In this document: positions 22,839 to 30,653 of the stretch, in pieces | How positions within the stretch are numbered: position 1 is the first letter of the stretch | How the letters are laid out: each line of letters starts with the position of its first letter | NCBI GenBank assembly: GCA_036846005.1 | Contig: DAIUCV010000004.1 | Location: forward strand, 1 to 45,850 | Source of the DNA: DATEXQ01 sp036846005 | Lineage (GTDB): Bacteria > Patescibacteriota > Microgenomatia > UBA8517 | Length of the DNA stretch: 45,850 nt | Direction of reading: 5' to 3' | Translations under genes and position numbers: made by a program | Notes under the pieces: generated by a model | What the model saw: the letters and a program-made list of their open reading frames with translations, nothing else | What the model was told of the DNA's origin: nothing | Databases searched by the model: none

Positions 22839-25160
22839 TTAAAGCTTTGCTCTTCTGGTGATTTCTGCTTCTATCAATTTCTCGTCGTGTCCGTATTTAA
22901 GTCTACTCATTTCTCTTATTATCTCTGCAACTCTGGGATTTTGTCTTTCTTTTGACTTTGCCATATCTTTGGTTATATCCATGGAAAAAGGAGTTGCCGG
23001 CTCGTTATGAACAATCGTTTTAACATAAGCATGATATCTTTCTACGTTTAAAAGATCATCTTCGCTAAAAACCGGGGTAAATTCATGCTGTAGATAATTT
23101 GCATCCGTAACCCCTACCCTAAATGAAACTATTGTTCCCACATTTCCAAAAATGGCATTTTTGACATCTTCCTCAACTTGCCCAATAAATTGATTGGAAA
23201 CGGTTAAATTAAGCTTATATTTTCTGGCTTCGGAAAGAATTACTGCAAAGTCAGGAGTTGCAAAATTTTGAAACTCATCTACATAAAGGTAAAAATCGCG
23301 TCTTTCATCTTCCGGGGTATCTTGCCTACTCATTGCTGCCATCAATATTCTCGGGACAAGCACCAATCCCAAGAAATTGGAGTTTTCTTCTCCGATTTCA
23401 CCTTTTGCCAAATCAATCAAAAGAATTTTCCCTTCATCCATTATTTTTCTGAAATCAAAAGAGCTTTGAGATTGACCAATTATGTTCCTAATCAATTTGT
23501 TTGTTACAAAACGACCAAACTTTGAAACCGTATAATCCAAAACTTCCGACTTATGAAAATCGGCTGTCTGAGCTATCTGGTCTGTCCAATAGCGTTTTAC
23601 TATTGGATCTGTTACCTGGGGAAGAAGTTCTTGGGTAAAATTGGAATCCGTCATTACTCTCATCACTTCAACAAAAGTTCCCCCCTCCATGCCCTGCATC
23701 ACCGTAAGCATCGCATTTCTTACTCCGTGTTCAAATCTGGGTCCTACTATTCCCGTTTTATAGGGGTCAAAAAGCTTATACATCATATTGATAACTGCCG
23801 TAGCTGCAAAATGCTGTTCGTCCTCATTTTTCGCTTCCAGAAGATTTAATCCCATCGGTCTTTCGGTATCTCCCGGGTAAAAGTAAATTACATCCTCGGC
23901 TCTTTCTGGAGGAATCATGGTTAATAGTTCCCTAACAGTATCATGGGGATCTATAAAACAAACCCCTTTACCCTCTTTAATATCCTGGAGCATCATTTCA
24001 ATCAACATTTGGCTTTTCCCCGTACCCGTTTTCCCGATTACATAAATATGTCTTCGTCTGTCTTCATCTGAAATATGCACTGGTCTTTTAATTCCCCTAT
24101 AAGCACTCGTTCCCAAGAAAAGTCCTTCCGTAGGAATTTCCGAAGGAGCAGGAGCAGATTTTGCATAAAGCCAGTGGATATGCGGGGTGGTTATGGTTTT
24201 GTTGGGAAAATGAAATATACCAGCGAGTTCTTCCGAATTTAAGATAGATACTCTATTCCCCAGTAAATTAAACATCGGTTGATATCGATAGAGAAAATCA
24301 TCCATGAAAGAAGCTTTTCTTCTGATTTTTCTGCCCTTTAACCCGTTGATCTCTCCTGAAAATTGCTCCAAACTTGCGGAAATATTTCCCAGATGGGCTT
24401 TGGCACTTTCAATACTTTCAGATACCACAACCGCTCTAATAGAAGTTGCAAATCCGGGTTTTGCTATTTTAGCTTCAACAGCTTCCAAGGTTTTTGCCGA
24501 TACACTAAATTTGGCTTTTTCGGGATCGGATTCCTGCTTTTTGGTCTCGGAAATAAAGTGACTACCTTCTTTCTGCCAATCGCTTTCTACGGGGGAAACT
24601 AGAATTTGAATCGCGGCAGCCTCTTTATCTCCCATTTTGGCTAAAGCAGAAGTCAGAGATGCCATGGGGTCGGTGGGCAATTCTTTGAAAGTCTTGATAG
24701 GTTTATAATTTTCTCCTCTTAACTGAAATGCTTTATAAGCTACTTTTCCTTCCTCATTAAAGATATTGTATTCGGGAACTTCTATAACCTCCGCGTCAGG
24801 AAATCCACCGTGAATTTGTTTTTCGATTAAGTCTTCCAACGTTTTCGGGGTCCAAATATAAAATTTGATATCTTCCCGTTTTGCTACAATCTCGAAACTA
24901 ATCGTCGGCTGAACAGAAAATTTTTGCTTCCAACCACCCTTCTTTATGGTATATAGAGAGGCAAAGATCTGCTCCATAGCGTCAATTTTTATTTCGTTTC
25001 CTTTGGCAACCGAAACCTGTAGGAGAACTGAATCAATAGACGCCTCTTCCCTTCCCCTCCATTTGAAATAGGTAAAACCAATAAAACCCGCACCTGTTAA
25101 AATTAGCAGGGTGATACCAATAGTAATTAAAATCAAAAAAATTGTATTTATATCCACCAT
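22839..25160 (-). CDS. VirD4/HerA-like membrane ATPase (type IV secretion family)
   Basis: A 773-aa protein with one N-terminal membrane segment (about 8-31), a large mixed domain (about 40-330) and a C-terminal RecA-like motor. Walker A GKTGTGKSQ lies near 375. CFIDPHDTV follows near 397, Walker B FYLYVDEFQNF near 625, and the sensor segment LTVSNQFIGQV near 655. This is the TraG/VirD4 type that pumps DNA or feeds substrates to type IV secretion machines. No relaxase or other secretion gene is in the window. It starts one base after its small acidic partner. A role in DNA uptake or cell-cell transfer is inference. Confidence 0.85.
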   Translation of the reverse strand: MVDINTIFLILITIGITLLILTGAGFIGFTYFKWRGREEASIDSVLLQVSVAKGNEIKIDAMEQIFASLYTIKKGGWKQKFSVQPTISFEIVAKREDIKFYIWTPKTLEDLIEKQIHGGFPDAEVIEVPEYNIFNEEGKVAYKAFQLRGENYKPIKTFKELPTDPMASLTSALAKMGDKEAAAIQILVSPVESDWQKEGSHFISETKKQESDPEKAKFSVSAKTLEAVEAKIAKPGFATSIRAVVVSESIESAKAHLGNISASLEQFSGEINGLKGRKIRRKASFMDDFLYRYQPMFNLLGNRVSILNSEELAGIFHFPNKTITTPHIHWLYAKSAPAPSEIPTEGLFLGTSAYRGIKRPVHISDEDRRRHIYVIGKTGTGKSQMLIEMMLQDIKEGKGVCFIDPHDTVRELLTMIPPERAEDVIYFYPGDTERPMGLNLLEAKNEDEQHFAATAVINMMYKLFDPYKTGIVGPRFEHGVRNAMLTVMQGMEGGTFVEVMRVMTDSNFTQELLPQVTDPIVKRYWTDQIAQTADFHKSEVLDYTVSKFGRFVTNKLIRNIIGQSQSSFDFRKIMDEGKILLIDLAKGEIGEENSNFLGLVLVPRILMAAMSRQDTPEDERRDFYLYVDEFQNFATPDFAVILSEARKYKLNLTVSNQFIGQVEEDVKNAIFGNVGTIVSFRVGVTDANYLQHEFTPVFSEDDLLNVERYHAYVKTIVHNEPATPFSMDITKDMAKSKERQNPRVAEIIREMSRLKYGHDEKLIEAEITRRAKL

Positions 25161-25161
25161 A

Positions 25162-25488
25162 TTATTGTTTCCCTAAAATCTTCCAACCAAAATGCAGAGC
25201 CTTCTTAATCAATCTTAAGAAAGAAGCTCCCCACCAAGTTCTTGCATCCTCAGTATCTCCTTTTGAATAGGCTTCTAATGTATCTTCACCCTTGGGAATC
25301 TCTATCGAAGTCACTTTCGTAACGGGTGATTCCATCAAAGGTTTACCCCCGTCCTCAACTTTTGCAGTAATCTGGGTTTTGACTGCCTTTACTCCTTCTT
25401 TTGCTTCTACTTCTTCCGGAATTTCTGTTGGAATTTCTTCGACAGTCTCTTCCGGAGCTTTGGGGAGTTTTTCTCTTTCCAAATCCAT
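25162..25488 (-). CDS. Small acidic protein coupled to the VirD4-like ATPase (108 aa)
   Basis: Not recognised. Residues 1-75 are Glu/Lys/Pro/Thr-rich and probably disordered. The C-terminus (TWWGASFLRLIKKALHFGWK) could form an amphipathic, membrane-associating helix. It ends one base before the ATPase start, so the two are probably translated in fixed ratio. It may be an adaptor or regulator of the ATPase, but that rests on position only. Confidence 0.65.
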   Translation of the reverse strand: MDLEREKLPKAPEETVEEIPTEIPEEVEAKEGVKAVKTQITAKVEDGGKPLMESPVTKVTSIEIPKGEDTLEAYSKGDTEDARTWWGASFLRLIKKALHFGWKILGKQ

Positions 25489-25544
25489 ATTAAGTAAATT
25501 CTAGCAGATACTGGAAGCAAAAGCAGGAACGGTTAATTATTAAA

Positions 25545-26075
25545 TCAAGAATGCCAAATGGTCTCTTTTTTTCCTTTTTTATACGTTTCTTGTCTCGCCA
25601 ATATAAAAAGAGTGTCAGACAATCTATTCAAGTATGCCAATATTCCAATATTATTTTTCACTTTTAGTTTTTTACTAATACCTACTACTTCTCTTTCAGC
25701 TCGCCTAATCAGGGATCTTGCATACATAAGTTTTGCCGAAATTTTGGGTCCGCCAGGAATAACGAAGTTTTTTAAGATCGGTAGTTTTGGCTCAATTTTA
25801 TCAATTATGTTTTCCAAATCTTTAACATTAGATTCTGCCAATTTCAATTTTGCTCCTGCCAAAATAGAGTTAATAGTAAAAAGGTTATTTTGAATTTTTA
25901 AAAGAATCCTTTTTAGGATTTTATCATTCGAATCTGCAACGATAACTCCAAGATAGGAATTTGCTTCGTCAATAGCCCCCAAAGCATTTACTACTGGCGA
26001 ATCCTTTGCTACCAACATTTGACTTCCCAACAACATGGTTTTTCCTTTGTCTCCCCTTTTCGTGTAGACAACCAT
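25545..26075 (-). CDS. Cob(I)alamin adenosyltransferase, PduO type
   Basis: A 176-aa PduO-family enzyme that makes adenosylcobalamin from ATP and cob(I)alamin. Family motifs are YTKRGDKGKT at residues 4-13, DEANSYLGV near 37, the active-site helix ARSLIRRAEREV near 118-129, and AYLNRLSDTLFILAR near 147-161. It is downstream of the class II RNR and provides that enzyme's cofactor. No cobalamin synthesis gene is in the window, which suits salvage of corrinoids from neighbours. No Shine-Dalgarno sequence is visible. A structured RNA lies 60 bases upstream. Confidence 0.93.
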   Translation of the reverse strand: MVVYTKRGDKGKTMLLGSQMLVAKDSPVVNALGAIDEANSYLGVIVADSNDKILKRILLKIQNNLFTINSILAGAKLKLAESNVKDLENIIDKIEPKLPILKNFVIPGGPKISAKLMYARSLIRRAEREVVGISKKLKVKNNIGILAYLNRLSDTLFILARQETYKKGKKETIWHS

Positions 26076-26135
26076 AAATAATTAAGAAAGATAATAGAAT
26101 ATTTGAAGCAAAAAAAATATACCTATTTTTTAAGT

Positions 26136-26271
26136 TTGGAGTTTAGGCTATCGTGGCCGAAACCAGTGTGGGGTCGTAATAATCCGGTAAAGGATTAGCC
26201 ATTACCTTTTAACAAAGGTTAATAAGCTTAATGCCGCCATAACAGCTTCGGCCACTAAGACTAAACTCCAA
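26136..26271 (-). ncRNA. Candidate structured RNA between nrdJ and the B12 adenosyltransferase
   Basis: An outer stem of 11 perfect pairs joins 26261-26271 to 26136-26146 (TTGGAGTTTAG/CTAAACTCCAA). After an internal loop, a second stem of nine perfect pairs joins 26247-26255 to 26153-26161 (GTGGCCGAA/TTCGGCCAC). Inside are two more hairpins: ATTA(A)CCTTT/AAAGGTAAT with a GTTA loop, and TAATCC/GGATTA with a six-base loop. It starts three bases after the nrdJ stop. The segment GACCCCACACTG resembles the CCCGCNACTG core of cobalamin riboswitches, but no B12 box is seen. The strand is inferred from the neighbouring genes. Confidence 0.55.
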
Positions 26272-26273
26272 TT

Positions 26274-28616
26274 TTAAATCTCACAAGCTCCTGAAACACA
26301 GGCAAACTCTTTCGCTCCTTGAGTTTCATCCTGCTTTTCGTAAAGAAAAAGTTTGGAAAAATCTAAAGTATCGTATATTTTTGCCAGTCTTTTGTAAGTT
26401 TTCTCGTCTATTTCCTCATATGGTGCAAGCTGGTAAACATGGTTATTCCTGGGTAAAAATGATAAGCCACATACTATATCCCAGTTTTCATAAACCCAGT
26501 TTGCAACAGCCAACCATTCGTCGTCTCCCACGTATACTGTTGCTGAAGGATTATGTTCTGTAAAATTCAGTTTTAAACTCTTCCAATGTTCCAGAAAGTC
26601 AATTGCTTTAATGTCGTCTTTGACTATTGCCCCGTCTGGTGATTTCATTGGAAATTCCAAAACATAGGTTGTAGCATTTTCGGCAGCCTGACCGACTTCT
26701 GGATAAGCGGGAATTCCCTGTTCTTTCAGCATTTTAAACAAGGGGTCGGTGGTGTTTATTCTTATTCTTCGGATGTAATATTTCGCATATCGGGGATGCA
26801 TTCCAGATGCAGTATCCAAAAGTTGAGAAGAATTTCCCGAAGGTTTAACACAAGTGACAGAGGTGGCAGGATTTATACCAAACTTCTTCGCATACTTCTT
26901 GTTAACCACAACTGCTTCGTCTTTTAAGTTTCTTAATATCTTTGGATTTCTGATTATTTTATTATCCCAATATCCGGTGAGAGATACCCCTAAGAGGGCT
27001 TCTTCTTCACAATTCTTTTTCCAAGATGATGAAAGGTAAGGAAAATCGGTTAGCGTTGCCTGATAAGTTCCCAAAAGAGTTGCTAATCTTATTTTATCTA
27101 ATAAAGTTTTCTTGGTATCTTCGGGTCTTACCACAACGCCCGTCAGGTTACAAAATTGTTTTGATTTTAAAATAATCTCCCCGCACGGATTCATACCGAC
27201 CGAATCAATATCTTTGGAAATTACTTTCCATCTTCTTGGTGGTATCTGTTTTTCCAGGGAACCTCTGTTAAATATTCCTCTTTCTCCTGTTCCGCTTTTA
27301 ACAAGAGCTGTCCATTCATCAATAAATTCTGAAGTTGTGGGTTTTCTCTCGTAAACCGCTGAATTATTCGCCATGCTTCTTTGGGGTTCTGTTAAATAAA
27401 ACTGACCTGTCTTGGCAAAACGCATCTCGTTGTCATCTAAATCCGACAGGGAAATAAGAGAGCTTCTTCTTACACCTCCCGCGACAACGGCTTCCGCAGT
27501 TTTGCAGACAATGTCATGAACATCCAAATTTGTTAATCTTCTTCCTTGTCTTGCAAATATTTTAGCCCGGGTAAAATCCAGAAGTGATCGTAAAGGTCCT
27601 GGCCCTGAAGCTCTGCCTCCCATTGTTTTTAGCCTAGCGCCTGCTATCCGTATTTTTGAATAATCAAATTTTATATCAAACCCATTAGCCCAAGTCTCCA
27701 TACCTATTACCAGGGAATTTGCCCATCCTTCCTTATTGTCTTCAATTAGATGAGTTTTTGATACCTTTCCTGTTTGCTTTTTGATTTGGGGAAGAGTTTG
27801 AACTGTTTGGCTTTCGACCGAAAAACCAACCCCTGATCCACACATTTGAATGTAAAGAATTTCCCCGAAATCCCTAAATCTTGTTGGTGCAAGAAAAGAG
27901 CAATTATAAACTGCCACGTTTGTTGCTCTTGCTGCCGAACCTGCTGCCCAAAGAAGTCTCATCGAGGGAACCACATCCTGGTTCAGAACTGTTTGTCGTA
28001 CTTTTATGTATTCAGATTCCGTCAATGCTTTACCAAGTCTTTCCTTCATATAGGAAATAAACCTGTCAACCGTCTCTATCCAGGTTTCCCTTCTCCCTTC
28101 GCTTTCAATCCATCTGGAATAGGAGCGGTAATAAACCATTTCAGCCAAAGGGTTTTTAAAGTATTTTTTGCTTTCTTCTACTTTCTGACGTACGTCATCG
28201 GGAATTCTTAATCCCATTTCTCGCAAATCTGCGTGTTCTTTTCTGTAAAGAATGTAAGCTTTTGCGGTTTGGGCAAGATTGGCAAATATTAAATGCTTCT
28301 CTACCAAATCCTGTATCTCTTCTACGTCGGGAATATATTTTTCCTTCCTAGATGAAATTTTTAGAAGCTCTAAATATACTTTTTTTGCGACTTCAACAGC
28401 ATCTTTTTCTGTTCCCTCCCCGGTTGTACGCATTGCTTTGTAACAAGCATTAACGACTTTTGAAATATCAAAATCAACAATTCTTCCGTCTCTTTTTCTT
28501 ACTGTTTTTATCTCTCCGTCGACTAAAGAAGCTAAACCATTACCTTTAATAAACTTTTCTGATACCAATATGTCAGAACTGTTTTTATCTTTTATTGCTG
28601 AATAAGTTTCGGGCAT
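26274..28616 (-). CDS. nrdJ: Adenosylcobalamin-dependent (class II) ribonucleotide reductase
   Basis: A 780-aa enzyme that makes deoxyribonucleotides using a cobalamin-derived thiyl radical, with no oxygen requirement. An N-terminal ATP-cone (about 35-130, starting VRKRDGRIVDFDISKVV) should sense dATP/ATP. The catalytic barrel shows YNCSFLAPT near 238, MCGSGVGFSV near 258, the active-site GMNPCGEIIL near 472-481 and VKPSGNSSQLL near 590. The C-terminal redox pair is Cys773 and Cys778. The size and single chain fit the monomeric triphosphate-reductase type. It lies three bases after nrdR. Confidence 0.94.
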   Translation of the reverse strand: MPETYSAIKDKNSSDILVSEKFIKGNGLASLVDGEIKTVRKRDGRIVDFDISKVVNACYKAMRTTGEGTEKDAVEVAKKVYLELLKISSRKEKYIPDVEEIQDLVEKHLIFANLAQTAKAYILYRKEHADLREMGLRIPDDVRQKVEESKKYFKNPLAEMVYYRSYSRWIESEGRRETWIETVDRFISYMKERLGKALTESEYIKVRQTVLNQDVVPSMRLLWAAGSAARATNVAVYNCSFLAPTRFRDFGEILYIQMCGSGVGFSVESQTVQTLPQIKKQTGKVSKTHLIEDNKEGWANSLVIGMETWANGFDIKFDYSKIRIAGARLKTMGGRASGPGPLRSLLDFTRAKIFARQGRRLTNLDVHDIVCKTAEAVVAGGVRRSSLISLSDLDDNEMRFAKTGQFYLTEPQRSMANNSAVYERKPTTSEFIDEWTALVKSGTGERGIFNRGSLEKQIPPRRWKVISKDIDSVGMNPCGEIILKSKQFCNLTGVVVRPEDTKKTLLDKIRLATLLGTYQATLTDFPYLSSSWKKNCEEEALLGVSLTGYWDNKIIRNPKILRNLKDEAVVVNKKYAKKFGINPATSVTCVKPSGNSSQLLDTASGMHPRYAKYYIRRIRINTTDPLFKMLKEQGIPAYPEVGQAAENATTYVLEFPMKSPDGAIVKDDIKAIDFLEHWKSLKLNFTEHNPSATVYVGDDEWLAVANWVYENWDIVCGLSFLPRNNHVYQLAPYEEIDEKTYKRLAKIYDTLDFSKLFLYEKQDETQGAKEFACVSGACEI

Positions 28617-28619
28617 AAT

Positions 28620-29066
28620 TTACAAACCTTTTTCTATAGCTTTTTCAAAATCCTTCAAATCTTCAAATTCCAGATAAACACTGGCAAACCTTAACCACGC
28701 GACCTTGTCTATCTTTTTTAGACTTCTTAAAACCGCTTTGCCTACCATTCTTGAGGTAATTTCCTCTTTTTCGTAAGTTAACATTTCCCTTTCAATGCTT
28801 TCGACTATATCGTCAATCAGTTCAAGAGAAACGGGTCTTTTTTCAATTGCTTTTAATATCCCTCTTTTAACTTTTTCTCTGTCAAATGGTTCCCGCCTTC
28901 CGTCTTTTTTAATAACCCAAAGAAAATTCTCTTTGACTTTCTCGTAAGTGGTAAACCTCTTTTTACAGACGATACATTCCCTCCGACGCCTTAAAGCATT
29001 TCCGTTTTCAACTATTCTTGATTCTAAAACTTGGCTTTCGCTCTTGCCGCAAAAAGGACACTTCAT
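28620..29066 (-). CDS. nrdR: Transcriptional repressor NrdR
   Basis: A 148-aa regulator of ribonucleotide reductase genes. The zinc ribbon uses Cys3, Cys6, Cys31 and Cys34 (KCPFCG and CIVCKKRFTTYE), and an ATP-cone follows (about 47-135, VIKKDGRREPFDREKVKRGI). I chose the ATG at 29066, which gives the standard MKCPFCG start; a longer frame reaches 29096. It is transcribed with nrdJ from a promoter that has a palindrome between its -35 and -10, so it probably represses its own operon. Confidence 0.95.
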   Translation of the reverse strand: MKCPFCGKSESQVLESRIVENGNALRRRRECIVCKKRFTTYEKVKENFLWVIKKDGRREPFDREKVKRGILKAIEKRPVSLELIDDIVESIEREMLTYEKEEITSRMVGKAVLRSLKKIDKVAWLRFASVYLEFEDLKDFEKAIEKGL

Positions 29067-29117
29067 AATGTTTTCTCGTATGAAAAGAAATTCCACTACC
29101 CATAGGGTAATATGAAC

Positions 29118-29145
29118 AATTTAACACTAGATATCTAACTGTCAA
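29118..29145 (-). promoter_or_regulatory. nrdR-nrdJ promoter with NrdR-box-like palindrome
   Basis: On the minus strand TTGACA (29140-29145) and TAAATT (29118-29123) are 16 bases apart. The spacer contains the perfect palindrome TAGATATCTA within GTTAGATATCTAGTGT, close to the NrdR-box consensus ACACWATATATWGTGT. An operator in the spacer would block RNA polymerase. The start site should lie about 45 bases before the nrdR ATG. Confidence 0.6.
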
Positions 29146-29261
29146 CTGGAAATAAATATCTCAAAACCACTCACCTCAAGCCTGCTATGAAGCCAAAAAT
29201 ATCAAGAAAGATTTTGTTTCCCTATTTATGAAGAATCAACATGAGGAAGAAAACAATACAA

Positions 29262-29909
29262 TTAGTCGCAACAGAACGGATTTTCGGGTAAAGGTAACCC
29301 CTTAGCTTTCAAGACATCTAAATTGGTTTGATAGACTTTTATTGCATAATTTTCCAACTCAACAATTTTTGGTTTTGCATCCTCCGGAGCTATCAATATA
29401 ATTTCTTCTATTATTTGTCTGTGTTTTAAAGATGCTTTAACTAGTGTGTTTGATAATTCCGTCGTATCCCCACCCTTTGCTCGGATATCACTTCCAATAT
29501 TTCCTGCTTGCTCCAGATATTTTTCTGCCTTGGTTAGGGTTGTATAACCTGTCTCGTAATCTTTATTGTCAAAAAGAATTTTCGCTGCTCCTAACCTTTT
29601 ATCCGCAAATAGAAGATTAAGTTCTGCCTTTTTACTCTCGTTTGAAGTAATTAGTAGCCAAAGTTTATCTCTTAACGCCTTTAAAGGCCAAAGCGGGCTG
29701 TTGGGAAGAACCACTCCCGGATAAGCCAGATAATAATCAATTTTCATTTGGTTTAAATTGTTCCTTTCATTGTCTGATGTTTCGTCCGAAAAATGGGACG
29801 AAACAGTAGAAAATGAGTACCGAACCGAGGCTGTTCTCAATATAGAGACAAAAAGAATAGAAAAGGAGAAAACCAAAGTAGATAAAACTATAACAAAACG
29901 TCTAAACAT
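29262..29909 (-). CDS. DUF5667-type secreted or membrane-anchored protein
   Basis: A 215-aa protein with an N-terminal hydrophobic segment (about 5-28) that acts as a signal anchor, followed by an extracytoplasmic helical domain. The motif YYLAYPGVVLPNSPLWPLKALRD (about 59-81) is the hallmark of DUF5667, followed by the helices KKAELNLLFADKRLGAA and TTLTKAEKYLEQA. It ends in CCD. The function of the family is unknown. It has its own strong promoter ending 12 bases before the ATG. Confidence 0.8.
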   Translation of the reverse strand: MFRRFVIVLSTLVFSFSILFVSILRTASVRYSFSTVSSHFSDETSDNERNNLNQMKIDYYLAYPGVVLPNSPLWPLKALRDKLWLLITSNESKKAELNLLFADKRLGAAKILFDNKDYETGYTTLTKAEKYLEQAGNIGSDIRAKGGDTTELSNTLVKASLKHRQIIEEIILIAPEDAKPKIVELENYAIKVYQTNLDVLKAKGLPLPENPFCCD

Positions 29910-29921
29910 TTGGTAATCTTA

Positions 29922-29950
29922 ATACTACTTCCTGGCTATCTAGCTGTCAA
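29922..29950 (-). promoter_or_regulatory. Promoter of the DUF5667 gene
   Basis: On the minus strand TTGACA (29945-29950) and TAGTAT (29922-29927) are separated by 17 bases. The -10 ends 12 bases before the ATG, so the leader should be only about five bases. The -35 region, TTGACAGCTAGATA, nearly repeats that of the nrdR promoter. Confidence 0.65.
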
Positions 29951-29980
29951 GAAAGATTTTGCAGAGATAAATTAAGATAT

Positions 29981-30646
29981 TTATCTAAAAAGAATTATCG
30001 GCCACTCCCAAAGAACATGAAGTAAAATTGACGAGGTGATATTTTTCGTTCGGGCAAAAATAAAGGTAGAGCCTAAACCAAATATGGTGGTTAGAAAAAG
30101 ATAAATCACACCCGAACCCATATCGAGTTTTAATATAAAAAAGGTTACAGGGATGTGTATCAATGTCCAAACCGCTGTGGTCAAGAAATTAGCTGTCCAT
30201 TCACTCCCCAAGGCATTCCACACTCTGGTAAAAATATATCCCCTAAAAGTAATTTCCTCTGATATTGCAGTTGCAAAAGATAAAGCAATGGAAATAAGAA
30301 AAGATTTTTGGCCGATATTTGCACCAAAACTAAAATTTCCGTACTTGGAATAATTTATTAGCAATGCTTCGACTAGAAATAAAATCCCTAATCCTATAGA
30401 TAAATAAATAGTCGGAAAGATTTTTTTAAGCGTAATCCCCAAAGAAGATATGCCCAAGCCTTCCATCCTTACTAAATAAAATGTAGGGATAAGCCATAAG
30501 ATCGGTTTTATTATTACTTCTTCGATTTCATCGGGTAATTTAAACAAAAACCGATAAAGTCCCCATATAACCAGAAGGTAAGCACTAAGAATAGTCGCAT
30601 GTTTTAAGGTTTCAGTTTTATCTTTACCTAGAATAATTTTAGTCAT
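29981..30646 (-). CDS. CPBP-family intramembrane metalloprotease
   Basis: A 221-aa protein with about six or seven membrane helices. It carries the three conserved CPBP (CAAX protease/bacteriocin-processing) motifs: EEITFRGYIF near 136, the His in TAVWTLIHIPVT near 160, and SSILLHVLWEWP near the C-terminus. These put a Glu pair and two His at the active site inside the membrane. The substrate is unknown. It lies eight bases after the HEPN-motif gene. Confidence 0.88.
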   Translation of the reverse strand: MTKIILGKDKTETLKHATILSAYLLVIWGLYRFLFKLPDEIEEVIIKPILWLIPTFYLVRMEGLGISSLGITLKKIFPTIYLSIGLGILFLVEALLINYSKYGNFSFGANIGQKSFLISIALSFATAISEEITFRGYIFTRVWNALGSEWTANFLTTAVWTLIHIPVTFFILKLDMGSGVIYLFLTTIFGLGSTFIFARTKNITSSILLHVLWEWPIILFR

Positions 30647-30653
30647 ATCCTAT

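Noticed and set aside
26136..26271. Formal call of a cobalamin riboswitch.
   Set aside because: Some core segments look alike and the context fits, but the B12 box is not present and the GGCCAC segment is locked in a stem. I report it as an unassigned structured RNA.
26136..26271. Intrinsic terminator of nrdJ.
   Set aside because: The outer stem is strong, but no run of T follows it directly on the minus strand, and the branched interior is far larger than a terminator hairpin.
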